Source of the DNA: a virus
Length of the DNA stretch: 64,000 nucleotides
IMG/VR virus record: IMGVR_UViG_3300027985_001729
Span: 1 to 64,000 of that record
Reading direction: 5' to 3' (one strand)
In this document: piece after piece, positions 31,724-40,662 of the stretch
Position numbering within the stretch: position 1 is the stretch's first letter
How the letters are laid out: each line of letters starts with the position of its first letter
Notes under the pieces: model-generated
The model's database searches: none
Seen by the model: only the letters and a program-made list of their open reading frames with translations
Told to the model about the DNA's origin: nothing
Position numbers and translations under genes: made by a program

Positions 31724-32695
31724 TCAGGGGTATGTGACGCTGCCGAGCGTTGTTGCGCTTAGGTGGCTGAGCTCTACCTGGAATGGGCCGCTCATTTTGG
31801 CTGATGTCTCCTCGACAACGGCCCACGTGGTAACTCCGCGCATCGCGCGCTGCATCAGTTCGTTAACCTTTCGCCTCGTCTCTGGGTCGATGGCCGCGTC
31901 GCTCTTGACGAGTACGATCACGGATCGTTGGGTGCTCGACCAGATCGGCATGGGCGCAGTGGTCGCCCAAGAGTTCGGCTCATGCGCATTGGCGAAGTCA
32001 GCAACGAACGCGAGCTCGCCCTCGCCGAACCCAAAGTCCAGACTGATCACCGTAATGGTCTCGGTTCTCCCAGATATCTCTGGCTCGACGCACAGCTTGT
32101 CACCAGGAGAGAGCGTGTGGACACCTACGTTCGCTGTTGGGGAGATCGGCGTGTATGTGACGAGCTGCTGACCGATGATCGAGATCGTGCTCGTGATCCT
32201 GATGAGCTTTCTTGTCACGGCTGGCGTTTGCAGGTTCATCGGCTGGTCACCGATGTTCGCCGGGGTGACCAGGATCTCGGACGGCTGCGTGGTCCTGTAG
32301 GAGACGAAGTTGTCACCAAGAAGAGTGCGCAGGGTGTCTTCAACAGCCTCACGCGACGCCCCGCGCGGTAGCAGGCGACGGGCGGCCACGGTGCGTCGAC
32401 GCTCGATGTCGGTGTCGTTCGGACCTGGGACGATTTCGTACTCGGCCTCGCGGATAGGGAGGCACTCCTCGAGCCTGAGCGGATCGAGTTGGTGGGCTGC
32501 ATGCCTCAGCGCGTTTCGCACGTAGGCAAGGCGCATGGCCTTGGCGTAGATGCTCGCCTCGACGTGGGTCCCCTCCTCGACGTTGAAGTTGTTGCCGAGG
32601 GACGCGATCATCGCGTCATAGATTCGCCGCGCGACGCTTTCATCCCCGCTGAGCTCGAGGATGCCGAGTGGAGTGAAAGCGCTCAGGATGGGCAT
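31724..32695 (-). CDS. Mu gp48-like (DUF2313-type) baseplate protein
   Basis: A 323-aa protein; ATG 32695 overlaps the previous stop as TGATG. The first 150 residues are helical with an Arg/Glu-rich stretch (ASIYAKAMRLAYVRNALRHAA, ERRRTVAARRLLPRG) like the gpI/gp48 tail proteins that follow baseplate J; the second half is beta-rich. Its place after the J protein and before fibres fits a wedge-to-fibre adaptor. Length is greater than the usual about 190 aa, so it may carry an extra domain. Confidence 0.5.
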   Translation of the reverse strand: MPILSAFTPLGILELSGDESVARRIYDAMIASLGNNFNVEEGTHVEASIYAKAMRLAYVRNALRHAAHQLDPLRLEECLPIREAEYEIVPGPNDTDIERRRTVAARRLLPRGASREAVEDTLRTLLGDNFVSYRTTQPSEILVTPANIGDQPMNLQTPAVTRKLIRITSTISIIGQQLVTYTPISPTANVGVHTLSPGDKLCVEPEISGRTETITVISLDFGFGEGELAFVADFANAHEPNSWATTAPMPIWSSTQRSVIVLVKSDAAIDPETRRKVNELMQRAMRGVTTWAVVEETSAKMSGPFQVELSHLSATTLGSVTYP

Positions 32696-33204
32696 CAGAA
32701 GACCTCGACGATGAACCCGATGTCTGCGAGCGCCCCGGTCTGGTCCCTCATCTTTACGCTCACGCCACCGGTGATATTCGCGGCGAACGGAGCGCATGCA
32801 GCAACGTCCTCTGCGAGGTGCGCCTGCGGAGATCGTCTTGGAGCTGGGAAGACCTGGATCGGATTACCGAGTCCATCCGTCTTCGCCCATGTGATTTCGA
32901 CGATGCCAGTGCCCACGTGGGTGATGGTCAGGTCGGCGAGAACGAGGTTCGTGCGGTTGGCTCGAAAGCTCGAGAGAACAGGAACACCTCCGCTAAACTG
33001 AACCTCGAAATCGGCCACTGGCGCGAGCAGGGCGAGACGCTCGAGTTGCTTCGCCCACTGGTTGAGTTGCTCCGCGTAGGGCATCCTGCGCTTGTCTGGA
33101 GGGAACCGCGTGTCGTTTTCGAGCGTGGCGCCGCCAAGATCCTCGAGGGATGGTCGCCGGGGGACGTCCATGTCCCAGGTGAGTTGGTCGGGTGCGCTGG
33201 TCAT
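32695..33204 (-). CDS. Baseplate-region hypothetical protein
   Basis: A 169-aa protein. ATG 33204 taken; a TTG at 33210 overlaps the J-protein stop as TTGA and is an alternative. Residues 40-65 are a charged helix (PYAEQLNQWAKQLERLALL), then beta strands with a TITHVGTGIVEITW core. No family recognised, but an inserted gene between J and the gp48-like protein suggests a baseplate-associated structural role. Confidence 0.5.
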   Translation of the reverse strand: MTSAPDQLTWDMDVPRRPSLEDLGGATLENDTRFPPDKRRMPYAEQLNQWAKQLERLALLAPVADFEVQFSGGVPVLSSFRANRTNLVLADLTITHVGTGIVEITWAKTDGLGNPIQVFPAPRRSPQAHLAEDVAACAPFAANITGGVSVKMRDQTGALADIGFIVEVF

Positions 33205-33206
33205 GT

Positions 33207-34712
33207 TCAACTCGCGTAGAGGGCAAGATCGCCCAATGTGAGGATGTAGGAGAGCACGGCTGGGACACCAACTGGCGTTTCGTAGGGGACCGACGGGGCG
33301 AGGAGCACGGCGTCTGCTACGCCGCTTGTGCCAGTAAGCGTGCAGATGACCACGTTTCGGATGACGTTGGCATCGCTCTGCGGGCTCTCTGGCTGACGTC
33401 TCTGCCGCCGCCCTGGGTCGGGGAAGGATGCCACCTGCTCCCCTGGCCCGAGGCCAGCAAGGTAGGTCAGGACGGGGGACACGATCGAGTCCATGGATGG
33501 GCTATACGGGCTCGCGGCCTGGCCTACGATGGGCGAGTAAATCGTGTCCGAGGCATCGAAAAGCGTATCGAACAAGAGGTCCCATTCCTTGCCCGAGACG
33601 ATCGTCGACACGCTTCCGATTCTCTTCCTCGAGAACTTCGCCGTGTCGGCGTTGAAAAAAGCGATCGTTTGCCCAGCAACAGGATCTGCAATAACTGTCC
33701 CAGTCTTCAATCGAGCGGAGGAAACGGTGGGTGTCGCGCCACCGTCTACGACTACCTGATCGCCAGACACGAATGGGGGCCACGGAGAGGTGTCTGCCCA
33801 GTTGGACGCGCCAGCCCCCCACGTCACCTTTATAGCCAAGGAGATGGGTGACTCGATGAGCTCACACGCGAAGATTCCGTCATCCGCAGGGAACTGGCCG
33901 ATGAGCCAGTCGTGCACCGCAGCGATCTCGATTGGATTCGGGACACGCGAAGACGTGGGCGATGGGGCGCGGATCGTGAACACGAAAGAGGTTGTCCCAG
34001 GGCCCTTGATCGCTGGGTATGTGAACGCCTTGTCGACAGCCACACCGGGCGTTTTACGGATCGCCTCCTGGTATGCAGCGTCGTTGCCGCTTGCGGGTGG
34101 GTTCGCCCGCTTGGCTGAGATGAGAGCGCGGTAGCTCACGTCGTCGTCGGCGTTGCGCCCACCGCTGAGCCCGCTCCCGTCGTTCTGCTCGAGCACGACC
34201 GCGTTGACGGAAACGCCGGCAGGTTGCGGCACGAATTGAAGCACCGAGTTCGGCGGTAGGTTTGTCTCTGGTCCCGTGTCGATCCCAGACACGGGCACCG
34301 GAGATCCCCCGGTGACGTACGTGTCCGTTCTTGTCACGCGGAATCGGAGCTGAGTCTTTCGATCGCGAAGCACCTGACCAGCGAGGATCGTTGCTCCGCC
34401 TGTGGCCGTCGTGACGCTCGCAAAGCCGCTGGCTCCTACCGCTGGACGCTTGAGAACTCCATCGGGGATGCCATGGACATCCTCGAGCCACGTGCCGCTG
34501 CTCGTGTTGAGGTTGGTACCCCTCGAGATGACGAGCGCGTCATCCACGACGAAGATGAGCTGGTCTGATAGGACGGACCCATCGACATATGGGAGCGACT
34601 TCGGACCAACGTCGGCACCTGGCACGCGGAACTGGTAGTCGCGCGTGTAGTCGTCACGGAGCTCGTCGCGCGTCTTGACGACGACCTCGCCGGGGCTGTT
34701 CTCACGAGGCAT
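33207..34712 (-). CDS. Baseplate J-like protein (Mu gp47-type)
   Basis: A 501-aa protein. The N-terminal domain (LRDDYTRDYQFRVPGADVGPKSLPYVDGSVLSD) and the central GGRNADDDVSYRALISAKRANPPASGNDAAYQEAIRKTPGVAVDKAF region (given here as a description spanning roughly residues 185-230) are characteristic of Baseplate_J proteins, which form the wedge ring of contractile tails. It overlaps the gp46-like gene by 11 nt upstream. Length is larger than Mu gp47 (about 360 aa) because of a long beta-rich insertion in the second half. Confidence 0.82.
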   Translation of the reverse strand: MPRENSPGEVVVKTRDELRDDYTRDYQFRVPGADVGPKSLPYVDGSVLSDQLIFVVDDALVISRGTNLNTSSGTWLEDVHGIPDGVLKRPAVGASGFASVTTATGGATILAGQVLRDRKTQLRFRVTRTDTYVTGGSPVPVSGIDTGPETNLPPNSVLQFVPQPAGVSVNAVVLEQNDGSGLSGGRNADDDVSYRALISAKRANPPASGNDAAYQEAIRKTPGVAVDKAFTYPAIKGPGTTSFVFTIRAPSPTSSRVPNPIEIAAVHDWLIGQFPADDGIFACELIESPISLAIKVTWGAGASNWADTSPWPPFVSGDQVVVDGGATPTVSSARLKTGTVIADPVAGQTIAFFNADTAKFSRKRIGSVSTIVSGKEWDLLFDTLFDASDTIYSPIVGQAASPYSPSMDSIVSPVLTYLAGLGPGEQVASFPDPGRRQRRQPESPQSDANVIRNVVICTLTGTSGVADAVLLAPSVPYETPVGVPAVLSYILTLGDLALYAS

Positions 34713-35181
34713 AGGTGCGTACCTGAATCCGCCTTGCCGATGTCACGTTGTTGGTCGTCGCCAAGAAGAGGTTGCGGTAGTTCACGTAGACGAGCAGTCG
34801 CCCAGACGGACGCGGCTCGATTTGCGTCTCGACGGATAGCACCTCGATTTTTTCATCTTGTACCAACGTCTCGAGAGATCTGTTCACCGCATCCCTGACC
34901 TTGCTCTCCGTTCGCTGGTCAAGATAGACGATGCTCCGAATTGCAGCGCCAAGCTCTGGGACAGAAGAAAGCGTTCCGAGCGTGACGAGTAGCGACAGCG
35001 CAACCTGCTGGTCCACTGGGTGGATCTCCTTGTAGAGCCCGTCGTCGAGGAGAATGTTTTTTGCCCCGACGCCATCGAACAGGATGGCCGCAGGTGGCTC
35101 GACGGCACGCGGTGGTGGAGGAGATCCAAGGGGGTCCTCCCCATAGAATCCTTGTCCGAATGCATAATCGCCGAAGGCCAT
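34702..35181 (-). CDS. Mu gp46 / GpW-gp25-like baseplate wedge protein
   Basis: A 159-aa protein starting at ATG 35181. After a Gly/Phe/Tyr-rich N-terminus, residues 50-155 follow the gp25-like pattern: QQVALSLLVTLGTLSSVPELGA, then RDAVNRSLETLVQ and a final pair of strands (RLLVYVNYRNLF). gp25-like proteins start sheath assembly at the baseplate. Gene order (spike, gp46, gp47) is that of Mu. Confidence 0.75.
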   Translation of the reverse strand: MAFGDYAFGQGFYGEDPLGSPPPPRAVEPPAAILFDGVGAKNILLDDGLYKEIHPVDQQVALSLLVTLGTLSSVPELGAAIRSIVYLDQRTESKVRDAVNRSLETLVQDEKIEVLSVETQIEPRPSGRLLVYVNYRNLFLATTNNVTSARRIQVRTYAS

Positions 35182-35188
35182 GTGAAGC

Positions 35189-35509
35189 TCAGTTGAACGG
35201 GCAGGGTGGGTCGGGTACCGCTGGGATCGTTGGAAGGTCAGGAACGGGAGGGAACGGGAGGGCGTAGCCGAGGGCGATCGAAGGGACGCCTGGGAGCCCT
35301 GGCGGTGTTGGGACACCCGGCAGTGATGGCAGGTCTGGAGCGCCAGGGATGGGTGGCGATGGGATCGCGTAGCCAAGAGCCACAGACGGTGGGCCCGGGA
35401 GCCCTGGAGGCGTTGGCACCCCAGGCACTGGAGGGAGGCCTGGAAGCCCAGGAATGGGCGGTCCAGGCAGCGCGTAGCCAAGCGGGACAGAGGGATACGC
35501 GCACGGCAT
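35189..35509 (-). CDS. Pro/Gly-rich triple-repeat protein in the baseplate operon
   Basis: A 106-aa protein made of three tandem units of about 34 residues, each containing GYALP or GYAIP, a Pro-rich stretch and PGVPTPPGLPG or a variant. Pro makes up roughly 40% of residues; there are two Cys, one near each end. ATG 35509 overlaps the spike stop (ATG/TGA), so it is co-translated. It occupies the slot between the spike and gp46 genes where a spike-tip protein would be expected. No known family. Confidence 0.65.
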   Translation of the reverse strand: MPCAYPSVPLGYALPGPPIPGLPGLPPVPGVPTPPGLPGPPSVALGYAIPSPPIPGAPDLPSLPGVPTPPGLPGVPSIALGYALPFPPVPDLPTIPAVPDPPCPFN

Positions 35510-36321
35510 CAGCTCGAGCTCAACTTGGTTGCTGCGACGGTGGGCGCGAGATTTGGCGGAGTGCCGGTAACCGACCCGGGGGCGAGGCCATTCAAGGCGC
35601 TGATGATCTGCGCGAGCAGCGGCGTGAGCTGTGCGACGTATGCCTGGATCTCATCGGACAGCGCGACCGATCGAGGGGCAGGGCCAGGGGCGGAAGGGGT
35701 TGGGATTCCGACCGCGAGGCCTCCGACGAGTTGTCCGTTGCCGTTGAGAGCGATGCCATCGTCGTTGATCTCGATGTATGCGTCGCCCGCCTTGTTCGAC
35801 AGGATGATGCTGTTTTTGCCGCCAGCGACCAGGCGGATCGCCATTCCAGCGCCGTGGATGAGTTGGATCGCCTCGGAGCCGTCAGTGGCGACGTCGATGC
35901 TCAGCGCGCTTGCTGTTGGCGTCTCGCTCGCGTGGGGCACGTATACAAGGAATGACCCCGTGTCCCCGTCAAAGCTGGCGAATGGGAGGATGTCGCGTCC
36001 TGTGTCCCCGTAAAACATCGTCCCGCCCTTTGCGAGCGGGGGGAGCTTCGAGGCGGTGCGCGGGTCGTTGAAGACCAGCGCGTGGTCGGCGTTACCCTCA
36101 GCAAGGCGAAGAACCGTGCATCCAATGAGCACGTCGCCGTTGGCATCAAGCGCTGGATCGCGCGGCCGTGCAGAGAACCCCATCGGGTGGTATGCCTCGA
36201 AGGCTGGCAGCCCGACGTCCTGCGAAGCGTTCTCCTGGCGCCCGAACCCGTCCACCTGTACGGTGATGAAGCCTTCGTCGATTTCTGAGAAGCGCGCCTG
36301 CATGAGGTCGAAATATCTCAT
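35509..36321 (-). CDS. Baseplate spike protein (Mu gp45 / gpV-like)
   Basis: A 270-aa protein. The N-terminal region contains an OB-fold-like section (FITVQVDGFGRQENASQDVGLPAF) and DFFYGDTG-type strands, continuing into beta-helix-like repeats (SIILSNKAGDAYIEINDDGIAL), the pattern of Mu gp45/P2 gpV central spikes. The last 50 residues are Pro/Ala-rich. It would form the trimeric membrane-piercing needle beneath the hub. Confidence 0.72.
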   Translation of the reverse strand: MRYFDLMQARFSEIDEGFITVQVDGFGRQENASQDVGLPAFEAYHPMGFSARPRDPALDANGDVLIGCTVLRLAEGNADHALVFNDPRTASKLPPLAKGGTMFYGDTGRDILPFASFDGDTGSFLVYVPHASETPTASALSIDVATDGSEAIQLIHGAGMAIRLVAGGKNSIILSNKAGDAYIEINDDGIALNGNGQLVGGLAVGIPTPSAPGPAPRSVALSDEIQAYVAQLTPLLAQIISALNGLAPGSVTGTPPNLAPTVAATKLSSS

Positions 36322-37490
36322 GCGTCCGTCCCGAAGATCATGTCGTTTGGCCGTACGAGCACGAGGTCCGTCTCTGTCTGTGGGTTTCGACGGTAGGTGA
36401 CCGACTCAAGGTAGTATTTACCCTTGATCCCATATTCGTCGTCGTCAACCTCGACAATTGTATCTGGCGTCCAAACTGCTCGAGCGCCACCTGCGAGCGA
36501 AGGGATCGTGTGTCCGGCGACCGTGTAGTTCAGGTTCCAACCTACGCGCCTCGCCTCAGCGAGCTTGCGACGCGCGTAGAACTCCGCCTGCTCCTTGTTC
36601 GTGATGTTCGAGTCGCGCTTCACAAGCGGGCGACGCATGCCTATGTCGAACATCTCCTCATCGACGAAAGCTCCCTGCACCTGCGCGCGACCGCTCTTTT
36701 TCCCTGGCCCTCTGCCGCAGATGATCGCTTCTGAGAAACGCTGCGATGTAGCGTTCCTGAAGCGAGCTCGCTTCACGTTGACCTCCGACCTCGTTTGACC
36801 GCGCCTGCGCAGGATCCTGTAGCTCGGATCCTGGGTAATATTCGGCTCACTGAGCACGTAGGAGCCATCGCCAGAGGCCCACAGGAAGAGGCCAGCACGG
36901 TCCAGTTGCCGCTTTACGAAGTCGTACCAGCGTTCGCCAAGGTTCGCCTTCAAGATCTTGTCAGTTGGGCCGGTCGTGTTCTCCGCTGGATCGGCGCCTG
37001 GTGCCGTCTGCCTCACCCCAATGCCAGAGCTCAGCTTGCGTCCAGCCTCATTCGAGGTGGTGAGGGTGTACGACCCCTCTCCGAGTACGGCGTTCAAGGC
37101 TTTCTCGACGAGGCTCTGGTAGGACTCGTCCTTGAGCGCGATCTCGCTCTCGATGCAGGCGTCGTGCAGGAAGGAGAGGACGTCCCTCCCGCTGATGTTG
37201 ATCTCTGTCGCGCCAACGCTATCTTCTGCCTCGATGTCATCGATGACAGCCGTCTGCTGCAAGCAACCATTGATGCGTAGCCGAACCTGCAAAAGAGGTG
37301 GTAGCACCGCGAGCAGTTCCTTCGTCACGCCGCCCCATCCGAGCCGAATGCTGAACGTCGAAGGCTGCGTGAAGATGGACCTGCGAACCTCGTAGCTCTC
37401 GAGCGCTACAGCTTCATACTCATTGAACTCGATGACAACCGCGTCGTCATCGATATTTCCGGTCACATCTCCGAACGTGTCGTCGGCCAT
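36318..37490 (-). CDS. Baseplate hub protein (Mu gp44 / gpD-like)
   Basis: A 390-aa protein. Features shared with Mu gpP/gp44 and P2 gpD: an N-terminal strand set (YEAVALESYEVRRSIFTQPSTF), EINISGRDVLSFLHDAC, RWYDFVKRQLDRAGLFLWASGDGSYVLSEP and a C-terminal RRPLVKRDSNITNKEQAEFYARRKLAEARR. It forms the tail hub beneath the tube. The start overlaps the circularisation-type gene by 0-2 nt and the stop overlaps the spike start (ATGA). Confidence 0.82.
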   Translation of the reverse strand: MADDTFGDVTGNIDDDAVVIEFNEYEAVALESYEVRRSIFTQPSTFSIRLGWGGVTKELLAVLPPLLQVRLRINGCLQQTAVIDDIEAEDSVGATEINISGRDVLSFLHDACIESEIALKDESYQSLVEKALNAVLGEGSYTLTTSNEAGRKLSSGIGVRQTAPGADPAENTTGPTDKILKANLGERWYDFVKRQLDRAGLFLWASGDGSYVLSEPNITQDPSYRILRRRGQTRSEVNVKRARFRNATSQRFSEAIICGRGPGKKSGRAQVQGAFVDEEMFDIGMRRPLVKRDSNITNKEQAEFYARRKLAEARRVGWNLNYTVAGHTIPSLAGGARAVWTPDTIVEVDDDEYGIKGKYYLESVTYRRNPQTETDLVLVRPNDMIFGTDA

Positions 37491-37491
37491 G

Positions 37492-38439
37492 CTACGCCGC
37501 CTTGCGCTCTGGTTTTCTCGCGCTGGCGATGGTGCCGCGCGGAATCGCGAAAGGGTTCTCGAAGGCGTTGAGCTTCATCAGTTCGACGGCCCTGCTGTTG
37601 TCGCCGTAGAGGAGCCTCGAAAGATCCGACACCGACATGGTCGCCGGCACCTCAACCTGCACAATCGAAGATGTTAGCTGCTCTACGTCCTTGACCAGGC
37701 TCGTTGCGCTCGACCATATCCGCTGCATCGACTGCACGAGCCTCCACCGAGCCGGGTCGTTGAGCAGCGCGATGGTGTCATCGGCCTGCCTGCAAAGGCT
37801 CGAAAGACCATCCGCTTTCGAGAGCAGAAGGTCTTGCCCGATGTCAGCCTGCGTGATCAGCGACTCGACATCGGATGCAGCGCTTGAAATGCTCTGGAGT
37901 AGGCCGGCACCCTCAGGGGTGATCCCGCTCGGGAGACCTGCGGCGGCGATCGCCGCTGGGGTGAGCCCCTCCTCCTCGAGCTCGCTGTCGAAAGCGTCGA
38001 CGTTGGTCTGGATCGCCACCGGGGTGATCTTGATCAAGTCCTTCACGAGAAAGAGGTCGCTCTGGTCTTCCCGAAAGAGGAGCTCAGCGCTCTCCCCGTT
38101 TCTTGTCTTCGAGTCGGCGGTCCACGTGTGGCTCACGCAGTAGGCGGTGACCGTGCCGAGCGTGGGGACAACGAGGTCAAAGCTCTTTCCCCCATCGAAG
38201 ATGATCCGAAGCGAAGCCGGGGTCTCTGGCCACAGCTTCGGGTACGCGGCGAACCGCGTGTAGAACAGCCCCTTCATGCGAAACTCGTATAGCTTGCGCC
38301 CGAGCTTCTCCGGAGCTCCGCCTGGGCTGTGCGGGTACTCGTGAACATGCTCGCGAAGGCCACCCGTGATCGTGCACTCGGAGACTGGGAACTCGAAACC
38401 GGCGAAGCTCGCACGCTGAAGGCTGTCGAAGGTGGCCAT
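37492..38439 (-). CDS. Mu gp43-like tail/DNA circularisation protein
   Basis: A 315-aa protein. The first 60 residues (MATFDSLQRASFAGFEFPVSECTITGG, HVHEYPHSPGGAPEKLGRKLYEF) match the N-terminal domain of Mu gpN/gp43 and its relatives, with the typical ASFKG-V-like strand and PYRD-like motif replaced here by HEYPHSPG. The remainder is helical. The family sits at the distal tail between tape measure and hub; it is named for DNA circularisation but is a structural baseplate protein. Confidence 0.75.
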   Translation of the reverse strand: MATFDSLQRASFAGFEFPVSECTITGGLREHVHEYPHSPGGAPEKLGRKLYEFRMKGLFYTRFAAYPKLWPETPASLRIIFDGGKSFDLVVPTLGTVTAYCVSHTWTADSKTRNGESAELLFREDQSDLFLVKDLIKITPVAIQTNVDAFDSELEEEGLTPAAIAAAGLPSGITPEGAGLLQSISSAASDVESLITQADIGQDLLLSKADGLSSLCRQADDTIALLNDPARWRLVQSMQRIWSSATSLVKDVEQLTSSIVQVEVPATMSVSDLSRLLYGDNSRAVELMKLNAFENPFAIPRGTIASARKPERKAA

Positions 38440-38442
38440 TGG

Positions 38443-40656
38443 TCATGTACCGAGCGGTGATGGAATCCCGGTCGTCGTTCCAGGCGGAGGCTGACCGAGC
38501 GGGGTGGCTGGGAGGTTCGTGACTCGCACCTCCTGCGGACCGCCAGGCTTTTGCTTCAGCCCCTGGGCTACACCCTCGGCGACGGACTTCGACAATACGC
38601 CGAGGAGCGCGTCGATACCCTTCTGCTCATTGTACAGCGTGCCAGCCTGTTGTCGGTATAGCATCTGCTCTCCACGCTCCTCGGCCGTCTTCTTCGAGAA
38701 TGGATTCAGAACATCGAAGCGTGTGATCTCAGGCTCCTGTGATATGGCGATTCGCGAGGCTATCTTTTCTCGCTCGGCCTTGAGCGCCGTCAGCGTTTCC
38801 GCATCGACGCTACCCTTCTCCTTGAACTGCTTTTCGGCTCGAGAGAGAACCGACTCGGAAGTGGTCAGGTTCTCGCTGGCCTGCTCTCGGCCTGCCGCGG
38901 TCCTCTCATTTAGATGCGCGGCGATGATAGTCCCCGCGGTGATCCCGATGGTAGCTGCTCCGATGGCGAGCCCCATCTTCCCACCACCACCCGAGACTCC
39001 GCTGAGCGCCTTCTCAAAGATCGACTTGAGCCCAATAGCTGCTACCTCCTTCGCGATGGAGGCCCCAAACACGATGATCGCGCTCTTGATCGGGTTTTGT
39101 GCCACGAAGTTCGCCAGGTCGCCGAGACCTTGGGCCACCTTGACAAGGTGTGGTGCGAGCTGAATGAGGGCAGGAACTAGCTTCGACGCTGCTTCAGCGG
39201 CGACTCGCTCGAGTTGGTTGTTGAGCTGCTGGACCTTGGCGTCCGACGTCTCCATCGTTCGACGGAACGATTCCTGGATCTCTGCCTGCTGAACGGTCGA
39301 ATCTCGGAGCCTACTAAACTCAGCCTTGATAGCTGCTACCCCAGCAACGTCTCCGGCTTTACCACCGCCAGCCTTTGAGAAGGCTGCGTTGTATATCTGG
39401 ACGAACCCTCCGATTCCCTGTTGGCTCTTTACGTCTCTGAAGATCTTCCCAAGAGCACGCGGGTCACCTTGCGTCTTCGATACGATCTGAGTGATCAGTT
39501 CTTCTGGCGATCGAAGGTTCTTCCCTGTCGCATCGTACGGGTTGATCTTCGTTCCAGCTTGAAGGTTCTTCAGGAACGACTCTTTCGCGAACGACTGAAT
39601 CAGCGCCTGTGCGGCTCGAGTAGCCTCAGCAGGCTTCCCTGCTCCGCCCTTCGCTCTGGCTACCTGTGTGACGATGCCGAGCTCGACCATTGCCTGCTCA
39701 GAGGTCATCCCGAACTTCCCCGACACAGCGCCGATTTTCGCGATTTGCGTGGCCATGTGCCTGATTTCGACAGCGCCCATCTTGCCCTGTCCGGCCATGG
39801 CCTGAAGCACCTTCATTGTCGCCGTGGCTTTGTCTGTCCCCTCGGGGAACTTTGAAGCGATTTCGCCAGCCGCGCTCACCATGTCGTCGAGGTTGGTGCC
39901 AGTCGCTTGGGACAGGACCGCGAGGTCCTTCATCATCCTGCGTCCGGTCTCCAACTCACCTGTCTTGGACACGAACTCGGCGAGGCCTTCCATGGCCGCC
40001 TTCGTATCGACACCAGCTAGGTCTGCAACACTTCTGATCTCTGAGATCAGCGCCTTCGGGTCTTGACGTACGCCGGCCGGGCCCGCTTCACCAGGGTGAT
40101 ACGATGCCGCGGATAGGTTGACGGCCATCTTCTCGAGCTCGACCGACCTCCTGATGTACGCGGCCGGGTCGAGCTCGACGCCAGCACCGCGGGCGATCTG
40201 CCCAGCCATGCCGATGGCTCCACGAGCAGCCCCCAGCGTCGTCGAAGCGGCACCAGAGACCACGCGGCGAGAGGCCGAGATGCGTACGTTGCGGGCGCGC
40301 TCCTCGTCCCTCGTTTGCTGCTCGAGTGCCCGTTTGCGGTCCCGCACCTCTTCGTCGAGTTGTTTCTTTTTTTCCAGCGCCATGTCGGCGACGGTCTTCT
40401 TGATGTCGCGTGCTGCGCTCTTCTCGGACGAGGCGAACTTCTTCGCGAGCGAGTCGTACGCAGACCCAATCTCTACGAAGGACTTCTTGGCCTGCGCTGG
40501 CGCATCTCTATACCCGCCAGTGAACTCCCGAGCGGACTGCTTCCCCTCCTGGGAGATCTTCGCGCGCGCACGCTCAGCCGCCTGGACGATCGGCACGAAC
40601 ACGTTCCGCGCCTCAGGGTCGAGGGCGGCTCCGACGCGAACACGGATCTGCGCCAT
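38443..40656 (-). CDS. Tail tape measure protein
   Basis: A 737-aa protein. The N-terminal 150 residues are Lys/Glu/Arg-rich coiled coil (EKKKQLDEEVRDRKRALEQQ); the middle has tape-measure-like helices (SVADLAGVDTKAAMEGLAEF, GAVEIRHMATQIAKIGAVSG); two hydrophobic segments follow near residues 530-600 (SAIIVFGASIAKEVAAIGL and LAIGAATIGITAGTIIAAHL). Gene size sets tail length: at about 1.5 Angstrom per residue the tail would be roughly 110 nm. It lies after the chaperone-type genes and before the gp43-like gene as in Mu. Confidence 0.9.
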   Translation of the reverse strand: MAQIRVRVGAALDPEARNVFVPIVQAAERARAKISQEGKQSAREFTGGYRDAPAQAKKSFVEIGSAYDSLAKKFASSEKSAARDIKKTVADMALEKKKQLDEEVRDRKRALEQQTRDEERARNVRISASRRVVSGAASTTLGAARGAIGMAGQIARGAGVELDPAAYIRRSVELEKMAVNLSAASYHPGEAGPAGVRQDPKALISEIRSVADLAGVDTKAAMEGLAEFVSKTGELETGRRMMKDLAVLSQATGTNLDDMVSAAGEIASKFPEGTDKATATMKVLQAMAGQGKMGAVEIRHMATQIAKIGAVSGKFGMTSEQAMVELGIVTQVARAKGGAGKPAEATRAAQALIQSFAKESFLKNLQAGTKINPYDATGKNLRSPEELITQIVSKTQGDPRALGKIFRDVKSQQGIGGFVQIYNAAFSKAGGGKAGDVAGVAAIKAEFSRLRDSTVQQAEIQESFRRTMETSDAKVQQLNNQLERVAAEAASKLVPALIQLAPHLVKVAQGLGDLANFVAQNPIKSAIIVFGASIAKEVAAIGLKSIFEKALSGVSGGGGKMGLAIGAATIGITAGTIIAAHLNERTAAGREQASENLTTSESVLSRAEKQFKEKGSVDAETLTALKAEREKIASRIAISQEPEITRFDVLNPFSKKTAEERGEQMLYRQQAGTLYNEQKGIDALLGVLSKSVAEGVAQGLKQKPGGPQEVRVTNLPATPLGQPPPGTTTGIPSPLGT

Positions 40657-40662
40657 GGCCGA

